NCBI GenBank assembly: GCA_913056305.1
Contig: CAJXMR010000016.1
Location: forward strand, 1-49,428
Direction: 5' to 3'
DNA length: 49,428 nucleotides
From: an uncultured Ralstonia sp.
Lineage (GTDB): Bacteria; Pseudomonadota; Gammaproteobacteria; Burkholderiales; Burkholderiaceae
Under the pieces are notes generated by a model. It ran no database searches and had not been told where the DNA came from. It saw only the letters and a program-made list of their open reading frames with translations. The position numbers and the translations under genes were made by a program. Shown here in pieces: positions 33,411 to 40,881 of this stretch (the stretch's first letter is position 1; each line of letters begins with the position of its first letter).

Positions 33411-33947
33411 ATGTCGATCCAACACGCCCTGCTGACCTCCCTGCTGGAAAAACCGTCGTCGGGCTACGAGCTTGCTCGCCGCTTCGACAAGTCGATGGGC
33501 TATTTCTGGAGCGCCACGCACCAGCAGATCTACCGCGAGCTTGGCCGCATGGCCGAAGCCGGTTGGGTGAGCATGGAAGAGGAAGAGGACGGCCGCAAGA
33601 AGACCTACACGGTCTTGCCGCCGGGCCGCGAAGAACTCGCGCGCTGGGTGCTGGAGCCGACCGTGTCGTCGGACAATCGAGAGGAAGTGCTGGTGAAGTT
33701 GCGTGCCGAGGCCGTGATCGGCCCGCTCGGCTTCATCGACGAGATGCAGCGCCTGATCGAGCAGCATCGCACGCGGCTGAATACCTTCCGCGAGATCGAG
33801 CAGCGCGATTTTTCGGCGCCCGATCTCACGCGCGCACAGCGCCTGCAACTCGCTGTGCTGCAGCGTGGCATCGTCTATGAAGAAGGCTGGCTCGCGTGGG
33901 CAGACGATGTGTTGCCGTTGCTGGAGCCAGCCTCGGTGACTGCTTAA
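33411..33947 (+). CDS. PadR-family transcriptional regulator
   Basis: 178-aa regulator starting at ATG 33411 (MSIQHALLTSLLEKPSSGYEL); earlier in-frame starts at 33384 and 33351 are less likely because the family begins with this motif. It shows the PadR winged helix (YELARRFDKSMGYFWSATHQQIYRELGRM, GWVSMEEEEDGRKKTYTVLPPGREEL) and the C-terminal helical Vir_act_alpha_C dimerisation region with AQRLQLAVLQRGIVYEEGWLAWADD. PadR proteins repress genes for phenolic-acid or drug stress. It converges on the nitronate monooxygenase/SnoaL operon, whose promoter bears ATGC-N8-GCAT sites, a PadR-like dyad, so autoregulated control of that operon is plausible. Confidence 0.93.
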   Translation: MSIQHALLTSLLEKPSSGYELARRFDKSMGYFWSATHQQIYRELGRMAEAGWVSMEEEEDGRKKTYTVLPPGREELARWVLEPTVSSDNREEVLVKLRAEAVIGPLGFIDEMQRLIEQHRTRLNTFREIEQRDFSAPDLTRAQRLQLAVLQRGIVYEEGWLAWADDVLPLLEPASVTA

Positions 33948-33986
33948 CTGCTTAACTGCTTAACTGCTTAACTGCTTGACGGCTTA
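33939..33986. repeat. Tandem octamer ACTGCTTA (six units) at a convergent gene junction
   Basis: Four perfect ACTGCTTA units (33939-33970) are followed by ACTGCTTG and ACGGCTTA. The TAA stop of padR (33945-33947) is in the first unit junction, and the TAA stop of the minus-strand nitronate monooxygenase (33984-33986) is in the last. The unit contains TTAA, so it offers stop codons on both strands. Confidence 0.95.
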
Positions 33987-34988
33987 GACCGTCGCCTTGC
34001 TACCCGCCGGGGCGCGCAGCGCCTCGATGTGGTTCAGCCGGCGGCGCGCCACCTCGAACTCCTCGGCAAAGCGCTTGACGAGTTCCGCTGCCGGCACCAC
34101 GCGCTTGACCGCGCCCACGCCCTGGCCGGCACCCCAGATGTCCTTCCACGCCTTGGCCTTGGCACCGCTGCCCGAAGCGAAGTTCATCTTGCTCGGGTCC
34201 GATTCCGGCAGCGCGTCCGGGTCCAGGCCGGCGCCCACGATGCTCGCGCGCAGGTAGTTGCCGTGCACGCCGGTGAAGAGGTTCGTGTAGACGATGTCGC
34301 TGGCGGTGCTCTCCACGATCGCTTGCTTGTAGCCCTCGATCGCGTTGGCTTCTTCGGTGGCGATGAAGGCCGAGCCGACATAAGCGAGGTCTGCGCCGGC
34401 CGCCAGCGCCGCCAGGATGGCGTTGCCGTTGGCGATGGCGCCCGACAGCAGCAGCGGGCCGTCGAACCATTCACGGATCTCATGGATCAGCGCAAACGGC
34501 GAGGTCGTGCCCGCATGGCCGCCTGCGCCGGCCGCCACCGCAATCAGACCGTCCGCGCCTTTCTCGATCGCCTTCTTGGCGAATTTGTTGTTGATCACGT
34601 CATGTAGCACGATGCCGCCGTAGCTGTGCACCGCGCGGTTCACATCTTCGCGCGCGCCCAGCGAGGTGATGACGATGGGCACCTTGTACTTCACGCACAG
34701 TTCCAGGTCGTGCTCCAGGCGGTCGTTCGACTTGTGCACGATCTGGTTGACGGCGAACGGTGCCGACGGCTTGTCCGGATGCTGCGCATCGTATTCAGCC
34801 AACTCGGTGGTGATGCGCTGCAGCCAGGTCTCCAGCAGTTCAGCCGGGCGCGCGTTCAGCGCCGGGAACGAGCCGACCACGCCGGCCTTGCACTGGGCGA
34901 TCACAAGGTCAGGGTTGGAGATGATGAACAGCGGCGAGCCCACCACGGGCACGGACAAGCGGTTTTGCAGGATCGGCGGCAGCGACAT
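33984..34988 (-). CDS. Nitronate monooxygenase
   Basis: 334-aa FMN enzyme starting at ATG 34988. Motifs: LSVPVVGSPLFIISNPDLVIAQ (N-terminal barrel contact), ITSLGA, the AAGAGGHAGT active-site loop with its His, PLLLSGAIANGNAILAALA and YVGSAFIATEEA (phosphate loop). This matches the NPD-type nitronate monooxygenase family, which oxidises alkyl nitronates such as propionate-3-nitronate. It is 43 bp downstream of the SnoaL-like gene at 35032 on the same strand, so the two form an operon. The stop codon is in an octamer array shared with the convergent padR. Confidence 0.92.
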   Translation of the reverse strand: MSLPPILQNRLSVPVVGSPLFIISNPDLVIAQCKAGVVGSFPALNARPAELLETWLQRITTELAEYDAQHPDKPSAPFAVNQIVHKSNDRLEHDLELCVKYKVPIVITSLGAREDVNRAVHSYGGIVLHDVINNKFAKKAIEKGADGLIAVAAGAGGHAGTTSPFALIHEIREWFDGPLLLSGAIANGNAILAALAAGADLAYVGSAFIATEEANAIEGYKQAIVESTASDIVYTNLFTGVHGNYLRASIVGAGLDPDALPESDPSKMNFASGSGAKAKAWKDIWGAGQGVGAVKRVVPAAELVKRFAEEFEVARRRLNHIEALRAPAGSKATV

Positions 34989-35031
34989 GGCAGTCTCCGT
35001 TGATATTGGTATGGGAATAAAAAAGGGGGGC

Positions 35032-35475
35032 TTAAACGCCAGCCTTGAGCAGACCGACCTTGTCGGCCAGCTTGGCGCCCATGGCGGCGCCGAGTGCCTG
35101 CAGGCCGGTGGCCGGGCGGACCATGACCTCGAACTCGACGATCTTGCCGTCGGCGTTGAAGCGGATCATGTCGATGCCCTTGAGCACTTTGCCGCTCACG
35201 TTGGCACTGAATTCGAGCACCACGCTCGCGCCGTCGTCGGTGGCGAAGCTGCGGTGGTAACGGAAGTCTTCGAAGACGGTGTTGACGGTGCGCAGCACCA
35301 GCGTGGTGGCAGCGCGGCCCGGATAGGCCGTGTGCGCGACGGGCGAGCGGAAGACGACGTCGTCGGCGAACAGGGGGTCGAGCGCGTCCATGTTGCCGCT
35401 CTCCAGCATCGCGTGCCACGCGGTGAGCGTGGTCTGCGCCGGGGCGGGCAGGGTGGCGGGAATCGGCTGGGTCAC
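35032..35475 (-). CDS. SnoaL-like/NTF2-fold protein
   Basis: 147 aa from a GTG at 35475, which follows CAGGAGACACC; the frame to 35556 would read through the operators and lacks a site. NTF2-like pattern: LTAWHAMLESGNMDALDPLFADDVVFRSPVAHTAYPGRA, FEDFRYHRSF, VVLEFSANVSGKVLKGIDMIRFNADGKIVEFEVMVRP, ending in AAMGAKLADKVGLLK. It resembles putative steroid-isomerase/cyclase-like proteins and is probably enzymatic or ligand binding. First gene of the operon with the nitronate monooxygenase. The promoter TTGCAT-N17-TATGTT lies upstream and overlaps palindromic operators. Confidence 0.85.
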   Translation of the reverse strand: MTQPIPATLPAPAQTTLTAWHAMLESGNMDALDPLFADDVVFRSPVAHTAYPGRAATTLVLRTVNTVFEDFRYHRSFATDDGASVVLEFSANVSGKVLKGIDMIRFNADGKIVEFEVMVRPATGLQALGAAMGAKLADKVGLLKAGV

Positions 35476-35494
35476 GGTGTCTCCTGAGCGGATG

Positions 35495-35564
35495 GTGCAA
35501 CGTGTTGCATGCGATGTGGGATGCAACATAGCATGGTGCCCCGATCTATGCAACAAGTTGCATA
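35495..35564 (-). promoter_or_regulatory. Promoter and paired ATGCAAC/GTTGCAT operators of the SnoaL-nitronate monooxygenase operon
   Basis: TATGCAAC-AA-GTTGCATA (35547-35564) is a perfect inverted repeat, and TGCAAC-GT-GTTGCA (35496-35509) is a second, 53 bp apart centre to centre (about five helical turns). A weaker ATGCAACATAGCAT (35521-35534) lies between. On the minus strand TTGCAT (35548-35553) and TATGTT (35525-35530) form -35 and -10 boxes with 17-bp spacing, so the operators flank and overlap the promoter. The ATGC-N8-GCAT form resembles PadR sites. A repressor looks likely; the regulator is inferred to be the nearby PadR. Confidence 0.75.
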
Positions 35565-35589
35565 GTGCGCCGATTCCAAACTCCGAGGC

Positions 35590-36057
35590 TCAGCCTTCGG
35601 TGTGTTCCGTGTGCGGTTCACGTACCACGATGACGGTACGGTGCGAGAGCTTGACGGTGCGCTCGGCCACGCTGCCCAGCAGGATGCGGGCGAGGCCGCG
35701 CTTGCCCTGCGAGCCCACGACGATGGTGTCGGCCTGCCAGCGCTCGGCCTCCTGCTCCAGCGCGCGGCCGATGTCGTCGTCCGTGGCGTCGAGCATCAGG
35801 ATGCCGGTTTCTGCAGCGGTGCCTTCGGCATCGAAGGTGCGCTGCAGCTCCGCGAGCGAGGCCGATGCGGTGCGATGCGCCTCTTCGCGCAGCTTGTCGA
35901 CGCTGTAGATCTCGCGCGACTCCGGCATGCTGGGCGAGCCGACCGCCCACACCACCCGCACGCGGCCATTGAACGCCCGGGCAAGCGCGGCGCCTTCCTC
36001 CACCGCCAGATGGGCCTCGTGGGTGCCGTCGAAGGCGGCAAGGATACGTTGATGCAT
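35590..36057 (-). CDS. Universal stress protein, UspA family
   Basis: 155-aa Usp domain starting at ATG 36057 (MHQRILAAFDGTHEAHLAVEEG). The ATP-binding motif is intact: VVGSQGKRGLARILLGSVAERTV has G-2x-G-9x-G-S. The N-terminal strand with AAFDG and the following helix are canonical. Such proteins respond to stress or energy state. It lies on the same strand upstream of the SnoaL-nitronate monooxygenase operon but is separated by the operator region, so it has its own promoter. A short acidic tail (EPHTEHTEG) follows. Confidence 0.92.
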   Translation of the reverse strand: MHQRILAAFDGTHEAHLAVEEGAALARAFNGRVRVVWAVGSPSMPESREIYSVDKLREEAHRTASASLAELQRTFDAEGTAAETGILMLDATDDDIGRALEQEAERWQADTIVVGSQGKRGLARILLGSVAERTVKLSHRTVIVVREPHTEHTEG

Positions 36058-36143
36058 GGGGCGCTCCGAGTGGTGGGGATGCTGTCACTGTAGCAGCGCG
36101 GGTGGGGCATGCTGCACCCAGTGTGCTCGCGGCTTGCGCCGTA

Positions 36144-37046
36144 TCAACCCGGCGTGGCGCCCGCATGGACGGGGTGCGCCAGCAGCAGCTCCAGCAGCCC
36201 CTGCGCCGCCACCGACAGGCTGCGCCCCTCGCGCCGGATCACGTATAGCGTGCGCACCAGCCCCGGCAGCGGCAAGGGCCGCACCACCAGTTCGGGCAGG
36301 CGGAACTGGAACAGCGCCAGCGCCGGAATGACGGTGATGCCCAGGTTGGCCGCCACCAGCGCCGCGGCCGTGGCCAGGTGCTCGACCTCCATGCCGCCGC
36401 GCAGCTTGGTCGGGTGCAGGGCGGCGTCCAGGTATTGCCGGATGCTGGTGTTGCGCGCGAGGTGGATGAAGGGCGCGTCGACCAGATCGCCCACGCCCGG
36501 CGCCCGCTTGTGGGCGAGCGGGTGGTCGCGGTGGCAGACCAGGTGGAAGTCATCCGTGCAGAACGGCTGCGCGGACAGCCCCGCCATGTCCGCCCCCATG
36601 GCCGCGATGGCGAAATCCGCCGCGCCGCGCCGGACCATGTCGATGCACGGATCGGAGAGCAAGTCGTGCATCGCGAGCTGGATGCCCGGGTGCCGCGCGG
36701 CAAAGTCGGCCAGCACGCCTGGCAGGATGCCCGCCGCGATCGATGGCAACGCCGCCACTGTCACGCGCCCGGTGCGCGCGGCGGCGCGGTCGCGCAGCTC
36801 GGCAAAGGTGGCCTCGAAATCGGCCAGCAGCCGCAGGGCCGATTCGGCAAAGGCCTCGCCCTCGGGCGTCAGCTCCACATGGCGCGTGTTGCGGTCGAAC
36901 AGGCGCACACCGGCATCGGCCTCCAGGTTCTGGATCAGCGCGCTGAAGGCCGACTGCGACAGGTGGCAGGTCTGCGCCGCCTGCGTGAAGTTCTTGTGCT
37001 CGCGCAGCGCGGCAAAGGCGCGGAGCTGCTTGACGGAGAGGTTCAT
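36144..37046 (-). CDS. LysR-family transcriptional regulator
   Basis: 300 aa. The HTH is MNLSVKQLRAFAALREHKNF, TQAAQTCHLSQSAFSALIQNLE and GVRLFDRNTRHVELTPEG; the effector domain includes GRVTVAALPSIAAGILPGVLA and LVCHRDHPLAHK, the classic substrate-sensing portion. It is the last gene of a minus-strand set, 26 bp after the AtuA-like small protein gene, with CitMHS and AtuA upstream, so it probably regulates that operon. It resembles CbbR/CynR-type regulators only in general form. Confidence 0.92.
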   Translation of the reverse strand: MNLSVKQLRAFAALREHKNFTQAAQTCHLSQSAFSALIQNLEADAGVRLFDRNTRHVELTPEGEAFAESALRLLADFEATFAELRDRAAARTGRVTVAALPSIAAGILPGVLADFAARHPGIQLAMHDLLSDPCIDMVRRGAADFAIAAMGADMAGLSAQPFCTDDFHLVCHRDHPLAHKRAPGVGDLVDAPFIHLARNTSIRQYLDAALHPTKLRGGMEVEHLATAAALVAANLGITVIPALALFQFRLPELVVRPLPLPGLVRTLYVIRREGRSLSVAAQGLLELLLAHPVHAGATPG

Positions 37047-37072
37047 GGCGTCTGGCGGAGGAATGCGCCAGC

Positions 37073-37384
37073 TTAGCCCGGAATCTCCAGCGTAAGCAGC
37101 GCGCTCGACAACGACTTGCCGTGCGCGTCCAGCGCCAGCGAGCGCGTTACGCCGCCAGCCAGCGCGCCATGCAGCACGAAGTTGAGCGCGCCGAGCTGTG
37201 GCAGCACGTAGCGTTGGACTTCACCGTGCACGAGCTCAGCGAAATGCGCGCGCACGCGTGCGGCCGTTACGTGCTGCTCCAGCACGGCGAAGTCTTCCGG
37301 ACGATGCGCGATCACGGAGATGCACGAAATGTCGCCCTTGTCGCCGGCGCGGGTGTGGGCGAGGTCGCGGAGGAGGCGCGTCAT
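37073..37384 (-). CDS. AtuA-like ferredoxin-fold domain protein
   Basis: 103-aa protein starting at ATG 37384, one base after the stop of the AtuA gene (37386-37388). The start, LLRDLAHTRAGDKGDISCISVIA, with the RAGDKGD motif, is the signature of the C-terminal domain of AtuA proteins, which occurs here as a separate chain. The end ALNFVLHGALAGGVTRSLALDAHGKSLSSALLTLEI completes the domain. In many relatives this domain is fused to AtuA, so the two proteins probably form a complex. The reaction is unknown, although the Pseudomonas AtuA protein belongs to the acyclic-terpene (citronellol) utilisation pathway. Confidence 0.85.
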   Translation of the reverse strand: MTRLLRDLAHTRAGDKGDISCISVIAHRPEDFAVLEQHVTAARVRAHFAELVHGEVQRYVLPQLGALNFVLHGALAGGVTRSLALDAHGKSLSSALLTLEIPG

Positions 37385-37385
37385 G

Positions 37386-38729
37386 TCAGGTCTCCAGGAT
37401 GTGCACGTGGTGTGGCGCGAGTTCTTCCGGAATCAACGTCGACGCGACGGCGATGACCTCGCGCGCACTCTTGGTCGCGCCGCCGCCGCCGGACGGGCCG
37501 CAGGTCAGCAGCGTCTCGACCTCGTTGCCGATGCGGATGGCTTCGGCCATCGACTCGGTGCGGGCGGCCACGCGCACACGCACTTCGTAGGGCTGTGCAT
37601 CGGTGCGGGAGAGCGCGCCGCCGTGCAGTGCGTCGACGCCGATCAGCTCGAAGCGCGTCTCCGTCGTCTGCACGCCCGTGAGCGCCAAGCGCTCACGCAC
37701 GATGTCGAGCGCCAGCTTGCCGCGTGCCACGGCGTTGGGGCCGGCATAGCTGATCTGGCCCTCGCCGATATAGCTGTCGAGATAGCCGATCGACACCTTC
37801 AACTGGCCGGTGCGCGGCGTGCCGGTGGCGCCTTCGATGACGACGCGGTCGGTGCCGTCGGTGCGCATGCGCACGTTGGAAAAGTCCGCCACCACGTCGG
37901 GCGTGAGGTAGCGCGCCGGGTCGTGGATCTCATACAGCAGCTGTTCCTTGCACGTGGCCTCGCTGACGAGGCCGCCGGCGGTGGGCACCTTGGTGATTAG
38001 CACGGAACCGTCCTCGCCAACTTCACCAATGGGGAAGCCCAGGCGCGCGAGGTTGGGCACGTCCTTGATGCCAGGGTCTGCGAAGTAGCCGCCGGTAATC
38101 TGCCCCGCGCATTCGAGCAGGTGGCCGGCCAGCGTGCCGCAGCCGAGGCGATGCCAGTCGTCCATGCGCCAGCCGAAGGCGTGGATGAGCGGCCCGAGCG
38201 CCAGCGCCGGGTCGGCCACGCGCCCGGTGATGACGATGTCTGCCCCCTGCGCCAACGCATCGACGATGCCCTGTGCGCCGAGGTACGCATTGGCGGAGAC
38301 CATGCGCGTGCCGAGCGAGGCCACCGGCGCACCGCCGTCCATCAGCGTGAAGTCGTGGCCGCGTGCTTGCAGCAGGCTAAACACATCATCGCCGGTGACC
38401 GCCGCCACGCGCAGCGTGAGGCCGAGTTCGCGGGCGATGTCGCGCGTGCGCTCAGCCGCTGCCAGAGGGTTGGCCGCGCCCATGTTGGTGACGATGCGGA
38501 TGCCGCGCGCCGCGCAGGCCGGCAGCACGGTCCGCATGCGCGCCTCGAGCAGCGGGTCGTAGCCGTGCGACGGGTCCTTGCGGCGCACCTGCTGCGCCAG
38601 CGCGATGGTGCGTTCGGCCAGGCATTCGAACATCAGCACGTCGATGTCGCCATGCTCCGCGAGTTCGAGCGCCGGTTCGATGCGGTCACCCGAGTAACCG
38701 GCGCCGCCGCCGATGCGTAGTCTCTTCAT
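37386..38729 (-). CDS. AtuA-family protein (DUF1446)
   Basis: 447-aa cytoplasmic protein starting at ATG 38729. It begins MKRLRIGGGAGYSGDRIEPALELAEHGDIDVLMFECLAER, the DUF1446/AtuA N-terminus, with FTLMDGGAPVASLG, ADIVITGRVADPALALGPLI, HLLECAGQITGGYF and PRTGQLKVSIGYLDSYIGEGQISYAGPNA. Family members occur in terpene and branched-acid catabolic operons, with no firmly established reaction. It lies 4 bp downstream of the CitMHS stop and one base upstream of the AtuA-like gene, a tightly coupled set. Pairing with a citrate-type transporter suggests it acts on an imported carboxylate or hydroxy acid (inference). Confidence 0.93.
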   Translation of the reverse strand: MKRLRIGGGAGYSGDRIEPALELAEHGDIDVLMFECLAERTIALAQQVRRKDPSHGYDPLLEARMRTVLPACAARGIRIVTNMGAANPLAAAERTRDIARELGLTLRVAAVTGDDVFSLLQARGHDFTLMDGGAPVASLGTRMVSANAYLGAQGIVDALAQGADIVITGRVADPALALGPLIHAFGWRMDDWHRLGCGTLAGHLLECAGQITGGYFADPGIKDVPNLARLGFPIGEVGEDGSVLITKVPTAGGLVSEATCKEQLLYEIHDPARYLTPDVVADFSNVRMRTDGTDRVVIEGATGTPRTGQLKVSIGYLDSYIGEGQISYAGPNAVARGKLALDIVRERLALTGVQTTETRFELIGVDALHGGALSRTDAQPYEVRVRVAARTESMAEAIRIGNEVETLLTCGPSGGGGATKSAREVIAVASTLIPEELAPHHVHILET

Positions 38730-38733
38730 GCCA

Positions 38734-40032
38734 TCACCACGGAAGCACGCCCAGCACCACGGCCACTGCGGTCATCAGCAGCGAGGCGCCGAACAGGAAG
38801 GGGATCGAGAATTTCTGGTGGTCCGCCAGGTCGATGCCGCACAGGCCGACCACGAGGAAGGTCGCGGGCGTGAGCGGGCTGACCGGGAAACCGGTGGTCA
38901 TTTGGCCGAGCACGGCGGCCTGCGCCACGTGCACGGGCGCCACACCGAGCATCTTCGAGGCTTCCGCCACGACGGGCAGCACGCCGAAGTAGAACGAATC
39001 CGGATCGAACAGCAGCGACAGCGGCATCGACAGCGCACCCAGGATGACCGGAATGTGGTGCGCCATCGCGGGCGGGATGAAATCGACTGCGGTCTTGGCC
39101 ATCGCCGTGAGCATGCCGGACTTGCTCATGATGCCGGTGAATACGCCTGCCGCCAGCAGGATGCTCGCCATCATCAGGGCGGCCTTGGCGTGGGCGTCCA
39201 CGCGCTGGCGCTGCTGATCCACGTTCGGGTAGTTGATGAGCAGCGCGGCCACCACGCCGAGCATGAACATCACCACTGGGTCGACCTTGCCGCTCACCAT
39301 CACGCCCATCACGACCACGGTCAGCACGAGGTTGATCCAGAAATTGCGCGGGCGGCGCAGCGCCTGTTCGGCGTCGGTCAGCGGGCGGGCGACCACCTGT
39401 GCGCCGCCGGCGTGATTGGCCAGCCCCAGGCGTTTTTCCTCGCGCTTGCCCAGCAGCCAGGCGCACACGAACACGAAGACGAGCCCCGCGATCTGCACCG
39501 GGATCAGCGGGTTGAAGATGTCCGTGACCGGCATGTGCAGCGAGGCCGAGGCGCGGATCATCGGCCCCGTCCACGGCAGGAAGTTCACGCCGCAAGCCAT
39601 CGACGTGACACACGCGAGGATGCGGCGGTCCATGCCGAGCCGGTCGTACAGCGGCAGCATGGCCGGGATGGTGACCAGGAACGCCACCGCGCCGGAGCCA
39701 TCAAGGTGGATCAGCAGCGCCAGCAGGGCCGAGCCCACCACGATGCGCGGCGGCCGGCTGCCCACGGTGCGCAGGATGCGGTCGATGATCGGGTCCAGCA
39801 TGCCGGCATCGGTGACGATGCCGAAGTAGAGGATGGCGAAGATGAACATCCCCGCTACCGGCGCCACGTCCTTGATGCCGGCCAGGATGAACTTGCTGGT
39901 ATTGAGCCCGAAGCCGCCCGCGAGCGCGGCGATGACGGGAATGGCGATGAGCGCGACCAGCGGCGACATGCGCTTGGTCAGGATGACGACAAACAGCGCG
40001 ACGATGGTCAGCAGCCCGAGCAGTGCGAGCAT
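38734..40032 (-). CDS. CitMHS-family carboxylate transporter
   Basis: 432-aa inner-membrane protein with about 11-12 hydrophobic helices, starting at ATG 40032 after GGAGGAG. It matches the CitMHS pattern (MLALLGLLTIVALFVVILTKRMSPLVALIAIP, HLDGSGAVAFLVTIPAMLPLYDRLG, CGVNFLPWTGP, and a C-terminal GVLPVVAEASKMLGV with LTPATFLVVGLCGIDL). CitMHS proteins take up metal-citrate complexes or other tri/dicarboxylates with protons or cations. It is the first gene of the CitMHS-AtuA-AtuA-like-LysR operon. Its substrate in this context is unknown and may not be citrate. Confidence 0.93.
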   Translation of the reverse strand: MLALLGLLTIVALFVVILTKRMSPLVALIAIPVIAALAGGFGLNTSKFILAGIKDVAPVAGMFIFAILYFGIVTDAGMLDPIIDRILRTVGSRPPRIVVGSALLALLIHLDGSGAVAFLVTIPAMLPLYDRLGMDRRILACVTSMACGVNFLPWTGPMIRASASLHMPVTDIFNPLIPVQIAGLVFVFVCAWLLGKREEKRLGLANHAGGAQVVARPLTDAEQALRRPRNFWINLVLTVVVMGVMVSGKVDPVVMFMLGVVAALLINYPNVDQQRQRVDAHAKAALMMASILLAAGVFTGIMSKSGMLTAMAKTAVDFIPPAMAHHIPVILGALSMPLSLLFDPDSFYFGVLPVVAEASKMLGVAPVHVAQAAVLGQMTTGFPVSPLTPATFLVVGLCGIDLADHQKFSIPFLFGASLLMTAVAVVLGVLPW

Positions 40033-40281
40033 GGTCTCCTCCGAGTCATGGATCGGAATCCCTGTTGGCGGGATTTACGTGGACTGTAGAGGCTGCTGAT
40101 CTGCCTGTGAAACAGAATATTTGGATCGATTGAGCGGTTTTGCAGATGAATGCGCTGGCCCGGATTGCCGATGCATTCGCGGTTTTTGCGTGGCGTTTCC
40201 AATGCTTTCGCCTGTCCTGCCATGTGACGCCCAGGCAGAATGTGCCGACGATCCGACCCACCCTCTCTTTTGGAGACCGAC

Positions 40282-40836
40282 GTGACCGCAGCAAGCGCCC
40301 CGACTGTCCTGATCCTGCCCGGCTGGCAGAACTCCGGCCCTGACCATTGGCAATCGCAATGGGAACGCATCCATGGCGACCGTCGCGTCGAGCAACATGA
40401 TTGGATGACGCCCAGGCGCGCAGACTGGGTCGACGCGCTCGAACGTGCCGTGAGCGCTGCGCCCGGCGACGTGGTGCTGGTGGCGCACAGCCTGGGCTGC
40501 GTGCTGACCGCGCATTGGGCCGCCGGCTCGGCCCGGACCGCCCGCGTGCGCGGCGCCCTGCTGGTCGCCGCGCCGCAGCTGGACCGCCCCGGCATGCCCG
40601 ACGACCTGGCTGACTTCCGCCCGGTACCGCGCCAGCGCCTGCCGTTCCCGTCCACGCTCGTCTTCAGCACCGACGATCCATTCAGCGATGCCGCCTGGAG
40701 CCGGGCGCAAGCGCAAGCCTGGGGCGCGCAGGCGCTCGAGCTGGGTGCGCGCGGTCATATCAACGCGGAATCCGGCCTCGGCAGTTGGCCGGAAGGCCGT
40801 GCCCTGATCGCAGCGTGGTCTTTACAACACCCTTGA
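40282..40836 (+). CDS. RBBP9/YdeN-family serine alpha/beta hydrolase
   Basis: 184 aa from a GTG at 40282, decided by TTTTGGAGACCGAC upstream (GGAG, 6-base spacing). It has the family pattern: TVLILPGWQNSGPDHWQSQWE, then the nucleophile elbow LVAHSLGCVLTAHWA (G/A-H-S-L-G), LLVAAPQLDRPGMPDDL, the acid in VFSTDDPFSD, and the catalytic His in GARGHINAESGLGSWPEG. All triad residues are present. Function in bacteria is not defined; it is probably a small esterase. The stop is 9 bp before the -35 box of the cadA promoter, so cadA expression depends on its own MerR-type promoter. Confidence 0.92.
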   Translation: MTAASAPTVLILPGWQNSGPDHWQSQWERIHGDRRVEQHDWMTPRRADWVDALERAVSAAPGDVVLVAHSLGCVLTAHWAAGSARTARVRGALLVAAPQLDRPGMPDDLADFRPVPRQRLPFPSTLVFSTDDPFSDAAWSRAQAQAWGAQALELGARGHINAESGLGSWPEGRALIAAWSLQHP

Positions 40837-40875
40837 GAGGGTCCTTGACCCTGGAGTTCCTTTAGGGTTTTGAAT
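40829..40875 (+). promoter_or_regulatory. MerR/CadR-type promoter-operator of cadA, overlapping its start
   Basis: TTGACC (40845-40850) and TTGAAT (40870-40875) are separated by 19 bp, the over-long spacer of MerR-activated promoters. In the spacer the dyad ACCCT (40848-40852)...AGGGT (40864-40868) matches CadR/PbrR operators (ACCCT-AGGGT class). An upstream hairpin ACCCTTGAGAGGGT (40829-40842) repeats the same arms. Transcription is expected to begin near 40882, the A of the cadA ATG. Confidence 0.82.
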
Positions 40876-40881
40876 GGAGGC

